Source of the DNA: Pelosinus fermentans
GTDB lineage: Bacteria > Bacillota > Negativicutes > DSM-13327
DNA: 26,012 bases
Assembly (NCBI GenBank): GCA_002434245.1
Contig: DJJR01000073.1
Span: 1 to 26,012, forward strand
Reading direction: 5' to 3'
How positions within the stretch are numbered: the first letter of the stretch is position 1; each line of letters opens with the position of its first letter. Positions 14,884 to 25,966 of the stretch are shown in pieces. The position numbers and the translations under genes were made by a program. The notes under the pieces were generated by a model that searched no databases, was not told where the DNA came from, and worked only from the letters and a program-made list of their open reading frames with translations.

Positions 14884-16707
14884 CTATTTTTCCTTCTCTG
14901 TCGCTAAGGGTATTTCAATAAATGATGCATGCTTTCCGCCTATATAAATTGTTTGTTTTGCAGGCTTAACCTTTTCCTGTTCCTGTTCAGCCCACGGACC
15001 AGCAATATTAGCATGAACTGCATATGTAGGAAAATTGGATGATGAAATATCTATTCTAATTTTGGATCCTTTTTTTACTTTCCATGTTATTGGCCACAAT
15101 TCGAGATTCACATCCACTATCGAACCCGGTTTATAGTCTTGTGGATTTTTTGCTCCATTCCTATAAGCTAGACTAGTGATACCATCTCTAATATTATATG
15201 CTTTCCCATCTGGCATCACTTCCATGATTTTTGCTGTAAAGGCAGTATCTTCAGCATCTGAACTTACTCCTAATTTCACCTTTATTTTCCCAGCAATCAT
15301 CATATCTTCAGTCAATGTATCGGAGATAAAAGTAACTATATCTTTCCGTATTCCTGGTGGATCTTGCTGAACCGGACCAGGTTGTGGTACATTTCCTCCT
15401 GGGTTCAACCAGGCAAGTAGATCCGCTCCGCCTTTAGTGGACACTGGATCTGTAGGATCATATACATAGGATATCGTCTTTGATTCCGCTTTTCTGCCCA
15501 CAGACAGTTTTCCATATTCAGCAGTGTTATTGTCAGCAGTATTAAAATACATACGTGAAAGTTTTGATTTTGGAGGCCAAGTTTTTAAATTCTGCCAAGT
15601 TCCATCTTGGACAACATAAGTATTCACTGCACCAAGTTCTTTGTTAAATGCCAGTCCTTTCAATTTATAATCAAACCATTCGACCGCATCTTTCATAATC
15701 GACCATTGACCATTTGGAAATTGCAAATCGCTTTTTGGCGGTGCAAGCATATGCGTCCAAGGTCCAATAATAAAGGAACTTTGCTGTTTAACTTTAGGAG
15801 ATAAATTTTCATATCCTTCTACAGTTCCAGCTAAATGATGATCAAACCATCCATCAACTAAGCGAACCGGTATATTAATTTTCGAAGGATTTGTTAAAAG
15901 GGTTTCCCAATTTCCTTTTTTCCAATAATCCGATTCACCACTAACATTAGTAAGCATATCTCTATACCATTGCATTTTTTCCCCAAAAACCATATCATCC
16001 ATCTCCATGTGAGGACGAATATTCAAGGCTTTTTGATATAAATCCTTTAACGAATCGGTTGTCTTTATTCCCGAAGTAGTAACCGCCCATGAAGTATAAA
16101 TATCATGTCTAAACATACCATCTTGATACATTTGTTTGTACCGATTAGTTCCAAACATGCTCAAATATAATGTTTTTACTTCCTTAGGAAGTTCATCTGC
16201 AATGATCCATTGCACATAAGCACCATAGGAATGTCCAAACATGCCAATATTCCCATTGCTCCAGGTTTGCTTAGCAACCCAATTTGCATTATCCACACCA
16301 TCATTGCGCTCGTTTAAAAAGGGCTGCCATATTCCGTCTGAATTTCCGGTACCTCGACAATCTTGTTGCACAACTACATACCCATACCGCACAAGAATCT
16401 TGCTCATTGCCGTTGAAGAACCATTTTGGTAAGGATCTCTTGTAATAATTACCGGCCACGGACCCTCCCCTTGAGGACGAAAGACTCTTGTATAAAGCTT
16501 AGCCCCATCCCGCATTTCGACCATGTATTCTTTGACTTCGCTTTCTTGATTACGCTGCTCTGGCATGCCTTTCATAAACAGGTCAAAAAAGAATTGAGTT
16601 CGTTTTATTGTTTCCGGGCTATCCGCTTTGATTTCGGCAGATACCGTTGCGGTAAAACCAACGTTCATAAGTACTATTAGTACAATTACAATATTTTTCC
16701 ACGACAT
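14884..16707 (-). CDS. Secreted CocE/NonD-type (X-Pro dipeptidyl-peptidase S15 family) hydrolase
   Basis: A 607-residue exported hydrolase of the CocE/NonD superfamily, which cleaves esters, amides or acyl-beta-lactams. A signal peptide ends near TATVSA (about 24). The alpha/beta-hydrolase core has RDPYQNG, QQDCRGTGNSDG (about 115-126), GHSYGA with Ser160, the acid Asp289 in DGWFDHH and His319 in GPWTHM. The C-terminal half (about 375-600) is the beta-jellyroll typical of this family (KIRIDISSSNFPTYAVHAN). The start is ambiguous between ATG 16716, too close to AAAGG, and ATG 16707, which I use. The 118-base gap to the porin gene upstream has no clear terminator. It is likely co-transcribed with the carboxylesterase downstream. 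Confidence 0.9.
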   Translation of the reverse strand: MSWKNIVIVLIVLMNVGFTATVSAEIKADSPETIKRTQFFFDLFMKGMPEQRNQESEVKEYMVEMRDGAKLYTRVFRPQGEGPWPVIITRDPYQNGSSTAMSKILVRYGYVVVQQDCRGTGNSDGIWQPFLNERNDGVDNANWVAKQTWSNGNIGMFGHSYGAYVQWIIADELPKEVKTLYLSMFGTNRYKQMYQDGMFRHDIYTSWAVTTSGIKTTDSLKDLYQKALNIRPHMEMDDMVFGEKMQWYRDMLTNVSGESDYWKKGNWETLLTNPSKINIPVRLVDGWFDHHLAGTVEGYENLSPKVKQQSSFIIGPWTHMLAPPKSDLQFPNGQWSIMKDAVEWFDYKLKGLAFNKELGAVNTYVVQDGTWQNLKTWPPKSKLSRMYFNTADNNTAEYGKLSVGRKAESKTISYVYDPTDPVSTKGGADLLAWLNPGGNVPQPGPVQQDPPGIRKDIVTFISDTLTEDMMIAGKIKVKLGVSSDAEDTAFTAKIMEVMPDGKAYNIRDGITSLAYRNGAKNPQDYKPGSIVDVNLELWPITWKVKKGSKIRIDISSSNFPTYAVHANIAGPWAEQEQEKVKPAKQTIYIGGKHASFIEIPLATEKEK

Positions 16708-16834
16708 AATAATCATAACCTTTCTTTAGTTTATAAATGCTTTACTGCCAGTACTCTTTTTTTAGCTAAATTAATCTTAAATTCCATTTTTGAAACCAAT
16801 CGAAAAATACAATACGATTGTGTATAGTAGTATA

Positions 16835-18148
16835 CTAAAAAAAGAAATACCCCGTTACTGAATAGGCACTAGTCTTACCACCATAATGTATTGTTTTATT
16901 ATTCGGCTGCGCCTTAAATACAAGTGCGGTACTCTTTCTAGGAACATAGTTGTATGCTAGTGCAAGGCCTTTGAATCCTGATAGAACTTTATTTCCATTT
17001 ACATTAATTAACAACTCAGAGTAATCGCCGTTTGGCTGGTAAGTAGAACTTATGCCTGCATAGTGGTATGATGCTTTAAATGATTGAGAATGAACTATTG
17101 CTGGATTAACCTTACCATATTCTAAACTAACATTATATCCTGTATTTTCAAAATCGGCCGTTGACTTAGAATAAGCAGCCGATAATAATAAATTCGGTGC
17201 AATATTCCCATGAGCTGCCAATTCATAAATAGAGCGATTATCATCTGTTACATTGTAAGGATCCTTCCTGCCACTAAAGCTAAGATTGTGATAACCGACA
17301 CCGACAAAAGTTTTTCCAACTGTCGTACTTGCAGTTAAAACGGTATGCTCATCAATACTGCTATAGGAACCCGGTGATGGCGAAAAATAAGATGTTATGG
17401 GTACATATTCCTTGCCGAAACGTCCGACAACATCAACCTTGCCTATGCGATACTCACCTGAAACCCCTTTAATGGTAGCATCAGTCACCCACAAATCAAG
17501 ATTGTGATCTGCTTGAGTACCAAATCTCCATTTGCCACCAAACATTTTACCTCCCACATTAGAACGATTTAGGGAGGTTGTACCGTCAGCCCCAGACTCA
17601 GCCCTTAAATCACTTACGTTTTGTAATCGAAATTCATAATCAAGATCATCAATGTTGCCAGTAAACACGATCCGCGCACGCGAGTAAAATAAATTATCCA
17701 CACGAGACTTCTGCTTAACTCCATTGACCTCAGAACTCATATCTTGATAAACAACTTTGTACTCGCCACTAATTTTTGACTGTTCTAGTCTTTTCTCTAC
17801 TTTTCTAAGGCGAACACCTTGATTTTCCAAATCATCGGCAAATTCCACTTTCAATTTATTAATTGCAGCTTTTTCCTCCGTATCGGCTTTATCATATTTC
17901 GTCATAGCTTTCGCAATAATAGTAGCCATTTCATAACGGGTAAGTACTTTATCACCCTTAAAAGTATTATCTTGGTATCCTTCAATTATTCCTGCTTTTG
18001 TCAACTTATCGACTACACCATAAGCCCAATGGTCTCTGGGAACATCGACATACGGATTATCAGAATATGCAAATACCGAACTAGCGCTGCCTAGTGTAAA
18101 TGCTATAGCCAAAATACCAATCATTTTATGTTTCATTTTGTGTTTCAT
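16835..18148 (-). CDS. SLH-domain outer-membrane porin (OmpM-type)
   Basis: A 437-residue protein with signal peptide (about 1-27, SASSVFA), one S-layer-homology domain (30-83: YVDVPRDHWAYGVVDKLTKAG, then GYQDNTFKGDKVLTRYEMA), a charged helix likely to be a coiled coil (about 85-125) and a long beta-barrel region with alternating aromatic strands that ends in Phe (GYFFF). This is the architecture of Negativicutes OmpM porins, which tether the outer membrane to peptidoglycan through the SLH domain and form diffusion channels (known). The start is the ATG at 18148 with GGGGGAG six bases upstream; an in-frame extension of 25 residues has no ribosome site. Its position among secreted hydrolase genes suggests that it serves uptake of their products, though OmpM is usually a general porin. 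Confidence 0.92.
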   Translation of the reverse strand: MKHKMKHKMIGILAIAFTLGSASSVFAYSDNPYVDVPRDHWAYGVVDKLTKAGIIEGYQDNTFKGDKVLTRYEMATIIAKAMTKYDKADTEEKAAINKLKVEFADDLENQGVRLRKVEKRLEQSKISGEYKVVYQDMSSEVNGVKQKSRVDNLFYSRARIVFTGNIDDLDYEFRLQNVSDLRAESGADGTTSLNRSNVGGKMFGGKWRFGTQADHNLDLWVTDATIKGVSGEYRIGKVDVVGRFGKEYVPITSYFSPSPGSYSSIDEHTVLTASTTVGKTFVGVGYHNLSFSGRKDPYNVTDDNRSIYELAAHGNIAPNLLLSAAYSKSTADFENTGYNVSLEYGKVNPAIVHSQSFKASYHYAGISSTYQPNGDYSELLINVNGNKVLSGFKGLALAYNYVPRKSTALVFKAQPNNKTIHYGGKTSAYSVTGYFFF

Positions 18149-18372
18149 ACACTTCTCCCCCATAAACATGTTTTTTAACGAATTAATAAAGTTTTTCAAA
18201 TAGTAAATAGTAAATATTTTCATTTGTCCAATTTAACTACTATCTATTACTATACAAAGAATCGGTAAAAAGGGCGCCACTTTTTGCCAAATTCCCGTAA
18301 GCAACACAAGCTAGTATCGCATAATAAATACAATAAATTGATGTTATAACTCATTCTAATTAATAAGTTTTC

Positions 18373-19506
18373 TTACTTTTGTTTTTGTTGAAAAAGCCAG
18401 TCACGCATTTCTGCATCTTGATAGGCAAGTACCCAAGAAAAATGCTCTACAGGCTTAATAAAAGTACCTGCTGGATATTCCGTATAACGCGGTTTACCAC
18501 CGGCTAATTTTATAGCCTGTATCATATTCCTAGTATAATTTACGCAAATAATTGGATCGTTTGCCGCATGAAATGCCCAAATTGGTTTTGTCTTAAACCT
18601 AGAAGCAAATGCAGGGTCACCGCCACCACAAATGGGAACCATTGCAGCAAATAAATCAGGATATTCCTTATTCAATGTCCATACACCAAACCCGCCTTGT
18701 GATACTCCTGTTGAATAAATACGTTTTTTATCGACATTGTATTGATCCATAACCGTATTCAATATCTTTACGGCCATTTTTAAATCTTTGGAAATTTCAA
18801 AAACTTTTTTCAAATTCATGTTATTCTGAAAATTTCTCGTTATCGCAAATCCACCGTCATAATCAAGCCGTGCCTGTGGAGCTAGTACAAAACAGGGATG
18901 TTTATCCTGTTCCTCGGGTTTAGCCCATATCGTGGCTCCTTGATTAGCAGTAAGCTGCGCTTCATTATCCATCCCCCGCTCTCCGCCTCCATGAAGGAAT
19001 AGTACGAGGGGGTATGACTTTTTCGAATCATAATTATCTGGCACATAAAGACGATATGGCATATGCTGCCCTGTTAACGGGTCAACATAGTCCAATTTTA
19101 AAAACTTACTGGTCACCGAACGAATATCTTCACGATTAATTTTTATTATGTAGGTTTTAGCTCTTCCATCTTTAGCAGCTGCCGTAATGACCACATTGTT
19201 CTCCCCTACGATAAGCGGCACATTATAATCGGCAGCATATCCTACTTTAGCGTCATTAATCGTCACAGCAGTCGAAGGTACCGTAGGCAGTGCCCGAACT
19301 ACAACATTGCCAATATCACTAGATACTTTAGTCGTGTAAGTTGTTTGTTCCGGAGAAAAATCGGGCTGCAACGTTAGACCACCTGTGGCAGTCAGAGTAA
19401 TATTCCAAATTTCCTTATCATTGTCATCTTCAGCAAAAACCACATTTCCCAGCATAATCATAATGAATAATATCAGTAAAGTTAAAAAATTCCGTATTGC
19501 TATCAA
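18373..19506 (-). CDS. Secreted esterase: cadherin-like beta-sandwich plus alpha/beta-hydrolase
   Basis: A 377-residue exported protein. Signal peptide at about 1-25 (LFIMIMLGNVVFA), a cadherin-like beta-sandwich domain at about 35-125 (LTLQPDFSPEQTTYTTKVS ... GRAKTYIIKI), then a polyhydroxybutyrate-depolymerase/feruloyl-esterase-like hydrolase at about 140-377. The oxyanion motif is FLHGGGERG (170-178), the nucleophile Ser269 in GVSQGG, acid Asp317 in AANDP and His355 in EHFSW. The start is TTG at 19506 preceded by AGAGGAGAG. The leader carries its own promoter (19717-19745) and a LicT-type RAT overlapping a strong terminator, so the gene should be switched on together with beta-glucoside use. 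A role in removing acyl or feruloyl groups from plant glycosides is plausible but inferred. Confidence 0.9.
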   Translation of the reverse strand: MIAIRNFLTLLILFIMIMLGNVVFAEDDNDKEIWNITLTATGGLTLQPDFSPEQTTYTTKVSSDIGNVVVRALPTVPSTAVTINDAKVGYAADYNVPLIVGENNVVITAAAKDGRAKTYIIKINREDIRSVTSKFLKLDYVDPLTGQHMPYRLYVPDNYDSKKSYPLVLFLHGGGERGMDNEAQLTANQGATIWAKPEEQDKHPCFVLAPQARLDYDGGFAITRNFQNNMNLKKVFEISKDLKMAVKILNTVMDQYNVDKKRIYSTGVSQGGFGVWTLNKEYPDLFAAMVPICGGGDPAFASRFKTKPIWAFHAANDPIICVNYTRNMIQAIKLAGGKPRYTEYPAGTFIKPVEHFSWVLAYQDAEMRDWLFQQKQK

Positions 19507-19602
19507 ACTTTTCTCTCCTCTCTTTTTCCTTCTTTTTTACTCATCATTTCGAAAATCATAGCTTAAACTAGCCCTTTATCTACATCCCACCTTTCAAAAA
19601 AC

Positions 19603-19662
19603 AAAAAACCTAAGCATCTTGCAATAAATGACAAAGTCACTTACCGCAAGATCTTAGGTTTT
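19603..19662 (-). terminator. RAT-controlled terminator ahead of the secreted esterase
   Basis: On the minus strand AAAACCTAAGATCTTGC (19662-19646) pairs with GCAAGATGCTTAGGTTTTTT (19622-19603), a long stem ending in a T tract. Its 5' arm overlaps the 3' end of the RAT at 19653-19684, the classical mutually exclusive arrangement. Confidence 0.88.
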
Positions 19663-19684
19663 GCCTGTTTACCAGTAACAATCC
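19653..19684 (-). promoter_or_regulatory. LicT/BglG-type ribonucleic antiterminator (RAT) of the esterase
   Basis: The minus strand reads GGATTGTTACTG, then GTAAA, then CAGGCAAAACCTAAG, which matches the LicT/SacY RAT consensus. Binding by a phosphorylation-controlled antiterminator would stop the terminator at 19603-19662 from forming. Nearly the same RAT lies ahead of the 6-phospho-beta-glucosidase gene. Confidence 0.9.
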
Positions 19685-19716
19685 TATATATATTCTTTTT
19701 TGATAAAATTATTTTA

Positions 19717-19745
19717 AGACTACCATCAGTTATGTGAATTGTCAA
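19717..19745 (-). promoter_or_regulatory. Promoter of the RAT-controlled esterase
   Basis: TTGACA (19745-19740) and TAGTCT (19722-19717) are spaced by 17 bases on the minus strand. The -10 box is weak (4 of 6) but placed so that the transcript begins about 25 bases before the RAT. Confidence 0.6.
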
Positions 19746-19785
19746 TATTTTTCTAGTTAAAATTATACTACTTTTAATTATTGCA

Positions 19786-21760
<1,975 letters not shown>

Positions 21761-21811
21761 CAAAACGATTTTGTACCCTTCTTTTAGGTTTTTGCAGCAC
21801 TAAATATGAAT

Positions 21812-22663
21812 TTAGGACTTAGTGAGCTTATTTTCTCTTGTTACCTTAGCGATATGAATCATCAGATAGAATTTTTCATCCGCACTGACTTGGTATTTGT
21901 ACTTCATCTGAATAAAGGCATCAATTTTCTGCACACAATGGTATGCTGCCGCGTATTTTTTTCGGACAAATTTTTCCATTTCTTCATCAACCTCAACAGC
22001 TGCTTCTCTTTCTGTAAACATACGATTCGCAAAAAATTTCAAATGTGTAATAAAACGATAGTATTGTAAGGATTCTATATCAAACTCCACTGCGAATGTA
22101 TGACGAATAATATTGGTAATTTCCTGTATCAGCTTCGTGATATAGTTAGCGATTGGCTTATCCCCATCAATCTGTGCATCAACGATATGCAATGCAATAA
22201 AACCAGCTTCATCAATTGGTAATTCTAGTCCAAATTTCTGATTCAGCATCACTAATGCCGTTTCACCAATCGCATATTCATCCCGATAAAAGCGTTTAAT
22301 TTCCCAATTCATCATATTCTTGATACCAACACCTTCTCTAAAACGTGTAATTGCCATATGCAAGTGATCGGTAAGGGATATATAGACACAATCGTTGAGT
22401 TTTTTTTGCAATCTTTGCTCTGCCATCTCAATAATTTCACTAGATATCTCCATGTATTCCATTGAAAGATTCTGCACAAGCTGTTCAAAACGATGAAAAA
22501 CCTCTTGATTAGAAAGCGTATATACTTTATCGACTTCCGCTCTTGGCACATTGTCACCACAACGCTTTTTAAACGCAATGCCGCGCCCCATCGCGACAAT
22601 TTCCTGTGCTTGTTCATTCTCAGTAATAATGACGTTATTGTTGAGTATCTTTTTTATTATCAT
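21812..22663 (-). CDS. licT: LicT/BglG family transcriptional antiterminator
   Basis: A 283-residue RNA-binding antiterminator. The N-terminal co-antiterminator domain (1-55) starts MIIKKILNNNVIITENE and has MGRGIAFKK, the RAT-binding face. PRD1 (about 65-170) has His100 and His159, PRD2 (about 172-283) has His207 and His270. PTS phosphorylation of these residues sets dimerisation and activity (known). I place the start at ATG 22663, eight bases after AAGGGGA; an upstream in-frame start would add ten residues without a family match. The gene sits between the glucosidase and bglP, and its long leader holds a promoter, the variant RAT-like element, a three-codon ORF and a terminator. It should act on the RATs at 24493-24523 and 19653-19684 and perhaps on the variants. 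Confidence 0.93.
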   Translation of the reverse strand: MIIKKILNNNVIITENEQAQEIVAMGRGIAFKKRCGDNVPRAEVDKVYTLSNQEVFHRFEQLVQNLSMEYMEISSEIIEMAEQRLQKKLNDCVYISLTDHLHMAITRFREGVGIKNMMNWEIKRFYRDEYAIGETALVMLNQKFGLELPIDEAGFIALHIVDAQIDGDKPIANYITKLIQEITNIIRHTFAVEFDIESLQYYRFITHLKFFANRMFTEREAAVEVDEEMEKFVRKKYAAAYHCVQKIDAFIQMKYKYQVSADEKFYLMIHIAKVTRENKLTKS

Positions 22664-22706
22664 GGCAGCCATCCCCTTCCCGCACACAAACATTTCATTT
22701 TAGACA

Positions 22707-22753
22707 CAAAAATACCGAAAAACAGACAATTACTCCATCCTTGTCCTTTTCGG
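22707..22753 (-). terminator. Intrinsic terminator in the licT leader
   Basis: On the minus strand CCGAAAAGGACAA (22753-22741) pairs with TTGTCTGTTTTTCGG (22729-22715), followed by TATTTTTG. It lies between the mini-ORF and licT, so licT expression needs readthrough. The RAT-like element is about 60 bases upstream and does not overlap it. Confidence 0.75.
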
Positions 22754-22767
22754 CTCTATCACTTCTA

Positions 22768-22779
22768 TTATTTATTCAT
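22768..22779 (-). CDS. Possible three-codon leader ORF (Met-Asn-Lys)
   Basis: ATG AAT AAA TAA (followed by TAG) has a strong GGAGGGG ribosome site with eight-base spacing, and that site lies in the hairpin at 22788-22817. It ends 14 bases before the 5' arm of the licT leader terminator, so a ribosome stopped at its stop codon could affect that terminator. It may instead be the broken start of a duplicated bglP leader, because the following bases resemble the first codons of bglP. Confidence 0.3.
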   Translation of the reverse strand: MNK

Positions 22780-22787
22780 CTTAATCC

Positions 22788-22817
22788 CCTCCAAAATTTA
22801 TTCAATAAATTTGAAGG
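22788..22817 (-). promoter_or_regulatory. Shine-Dalgarno-sequestering hairpin in the licT leader
   Basis: CCTTCAAA (22817-22810) pairs with TTTGGAGG (22795-22788), and the stem continues as TTTAT/ATAAA past one bulged T, about 13 pairs closed by a tight loop. It has the same 30-base length as the hairpin at 21705-21734; its inner half is different in sequence but again complementary. Confidence 0.55.
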
Positions 22818-22843
22818 TTTGGCCAACTTAATGTCACCATCCA
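22810..22843 (-). promoter_or_regulatory. Variant RAT-like leader element, copy at licT
   Basis: Identical over 34 bases to 21727-21760, while the flanking DNA further upstream is unrelated. It begins about 20 bases after the predicted transcription start. The RAT-like fold (GG-AT-GG paired with CC-AAA-CC) and its overlap with a ribosome-site hairpin are as at bglP. Confidence 0.6.
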
Positions 22844-22869
22844 ATATTCCGTTCTTATTCATTGCGTTC

Positions 22870-22899
22870 ATCATAGCACAATTCTATATATTCGGTCAA
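22870..22899 (-). promoter_or_regulatory. Promoter of licT-bglP
   Basis: TTGACC (22899-22894) and TATGAT (22875-22870) are separated by 18 bases on the minus strand, each matching the consensus at 5 of 6 positions. The transcript would start near 22863. Confidence 0.75.
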
Positions 22900-22934
22900 T
22901 TGATATTTACGTGAAGCACTTTTACTTATCTAAT

Positions 22935-22974
22935 AAAAGATGCTGAGAAACTACATATCATCTCAACATCTTTT
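22935..22974 (-). terminator. Intrinsic terminator after the 6-phospho-beta-glucosidase gene
   Basis: AAAAGATGTTGAGA pairs with TCTCAGCATCTTTT on the minus strand (14 pairs, one G-U), followed by TTTTATT. It begins 10 bases after the stop codon. Readthrough into licT is thus limited, in keeping with a separate licT promoter. Confidence 0.8.
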
Positions 22975-22984
22975 AACATCACTT

Positions 22985-24412
<1,428 letters not shown>

Positions 24413-24445
24413 TTACCTCCTAAAATTGATTTAGTTGTATTAAAT

Positions 24446-24503
24446 AAAAAAACCTAAACCAACTGCAAATAGATCACTCCATTCACATTTGATTTAGGTT
24501 TTG
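24446..24503 (-). terminator. RAT-controlled terminator ahead of bglA
   Basis: On the minus strand AAAACCTAAATC (24502-24491) pairs with GGTTTAGGTTTT (24460-24449) and is followed by a run of T. The 5' arm overlaps the 3' end of the RAT at 24493-24523, so antiterminator binding and termination exclude each other. Confidence 0.88.
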
Positions 24504-24523
24504 CCTGTCACCAGTAACAATCC
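24493..24523 (-). promoter_or_regulatory. LicT/BglG-type ribonucleic antiterminator (RAT) of bglA
   Basis: The minus strand reads GGATTGTTACTG, then GTGA, then CAGGCAAAACCTAAA, an excellent match to LicT-class RATs. It forms the usual two short stems separated by asymmetric internal loops. It is the binding site expected for the LicT protein encoded downstream. Confidence 0.93.
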
Positions 24524-24551
24524 TAATTTAAATTCTATTATAACTAAGGTT

Positions 24552-24580
24552 ATTGTAGCAACACTCTTTCATTTCGTCAA
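24552..24580 (-). promoter_or_regulatory. Promoter of bglA
   Basis: TTGACG (24580-24575) and TACAAT (24557-24552) are spaced by exactly 17 bases on the minus strand, each one mismatch from consensus. The transcript would begin about 20 bases before the RAT. Confidence 0.82.
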
Positions 24581-24799
24581 TAGCAAAAATATGTTTAACT
24601 TATGATAATATCATTATGTGGACGATCGCGCTGCCCATAACAGCTGGATTGCCTTTGTAAGGACTGCTGTGCAGCATCATCCTTTGAGAACTACATCTAG
24701 TTGCTTCTTCTTCCTAAAAACTGTAATATTTTTGTCACATTTATCAAGTATAATGAAAGTTGCTTTAGAGTAATTGGAAGATTGATGGGAGGTTTAATT

Positions 24800-24976
24800 G
24801 TGAAGAAATCAGTTCAAGATTTTCAAGTACGTGAGCTACAAATTCCACAAAGCAAAATAATGAATTTTAAAATACAGGAAGATAATTGTCAAAAAAATTT
24901 TGTATTGCAAAAAATACATTCTTTTTTTGTAAAAATAGATGCTTTAAATATTGAGTATATTTCTCGCAGATGGTAA
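24800..24976 (+). CDS. Short hypothetical ORF (58 residues)
   Basis: I do not recognise this ORF. It starts at GTG with GGGAGG upstream and a possible TATAAT at 24749-24754. The product begins MKKSVQDFQVRELQIPQSKI, has two lysine- and aromatic-rich segments and no signal peptide or clear membrane segment. The base composition is A/T rich. It may be the broken N-terminus of a lost gene ahead of the transporter. The remaining stretch 24590-24800 and 24977-25090 shows no gene I can support. Confidence 0.3.
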   Translation: MKKSVQDFQVRELQIPQSKIMNFKIQEDNCQKNFVLQKIHSFFVKIDALNIEYISRRW

Positions 24977-25105
24977 GTAATAAATTCCAATAGAGACAGA
25001 TTCGCCTCCATATCTACCTTCAATACAGGAATAAGAGCATGTAAAGTCGAAAAATACAAATAGAGAGTTTTAGCAGGGAAAATCAAAAACAATGAAGGTG
25101 TAGTT

Positions 25106-25966
25106 ATGAATGGAGCAATCATATTTTTGTGTCTAATCTGGGGAATGAATTGGATAGTAATGAAAGAAGCAATTCAAGTGTTTCCACCAGTGCTATTTAC
25201 GGCTTATCGTTTTGTTCTAGGGTCTATCGTATTGCTTAGTATCGCCTATTTCAAAAAAATACCGATTCCACGGCGTAAGGACTGGAAGTGGATTATTCTA
25301 GGGGGCATTTTACAAACAGCTTTTTTTAATAGTGCCATTCAAATTGGCATGCAGTTTTTAAGTGCCGGACTTTCTTCAGTCTTATCCTATAGTATGCCTT
25401 TCTGGATGGCAATCATGGCCCATTTTTTACTAGGTGAGAGATTGACCCCGAGAAAAATGGCCGGTGTCGCTATGGGCATACTTGGACTGGTTGCATTGTT
25501 AAATGTAAGTAACGGCGGTACCTGGTGGGCTATTTCATTAACACTTGCAGGTGCCGTTGCTTGGGCATTCTCAGGTATTCTTGTTAAATTAAAATTACAG
25601 CACTGTGATACCTTACAATATACAACATGGCAGATGATAGCAGGGGCTATCCTATTATCAATTTATTCGGCTTTGTTTGAGCATGGCACCGTACAGTGGG
25701 GTTTCAATGCAGTAGGGTATTTACTATATAATGGCGTACTCGCCTCTGCATTGGCATTTTTTCTCTGGACCCATATTTTATCAAATACTGAGGCTGGGAA
25801 GGCATCTATCTCATTACTGGCTATTCCAATTATCGGGGTATTGGCAGGAGTGATTTTTCTTCATGAACCACTCTATTGGAATACGATTATGGGGATAGCA
25901 TTAATTCTAGGTGGTATTTGGCTTGTCAATTGGCGCAGGAAACCTCTTGAATCAAAGGGAGCCTGA
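25106..25966 (+). CDS. EamA/DMT-family transporter
   Basis: A 286-residue inner-membrane protein of the drug/metabolite transporter superfamily with two EamA repeats (about 1-135 and 143-276), about ten membrane segments in total. Repeat landmarks are LIWGMNWIVMKEA (10-22), SYSMPFWMAIMAHFLLGERLT (about 95-115) and LLAIPIIGVLAGVIFLHEPL (about 237-256), where the GERL and HEPL ends are typical. The start ATG has GAAGGTG upstream. The substrate is usually an amino acid or other metabolite to be exported and cannot be told from sequence. It points away from the beta-glucoside genes and seems unrelated to them. It ends 46 bases before the window edge. Confidence 0.92.
   Translation: MNGAIIFLCLIWGMNWIVMKEAIQVFPPVLFTAYRFVLGSIVLLSIAYFKKIPIPRRKDWKWIILGGILQTAFFNSAIQIGMQFLSAGLSSVLSYSMPFWMAIMAHFLLGERLTPRKMAGVAMGILGLVALLNVSNGGTWWAISLTLAGAVAWAFSGILVKLKLQHCDTLQYTTWQMIAGAILLSIYSALFEHGTVQWGFNAVGYLLYNGVLASALAFFLWTHILSNTEAGKASISLLAIPIIGVLAGVIFLHEPLYWNTIMGIALILGGIWLVNWRRKPLESKGA

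Noticed and set aside
21761..21775. ACAAAATCGTTTTGT palindrome ahead of the bglP leader as a catabolite-repression (cre) site
   Set aside because: It does not fit the cre consensus well; left as an unexplained small palindrome.
24610..24780. Open plus-strand frame reading SWIAFVRTAVQHHPLR, resembling a lost regulator C-terminus
   Set aside because: Too short and A/T-rich downstream; the resemblance is from memory only.
24889..25122. 77-residue minus-strand open frame under the short plus-strand ORF
   Set aside because: No ribosome site, A/T-driven, and it overlaps the transporter start; treated as a shadow frame.
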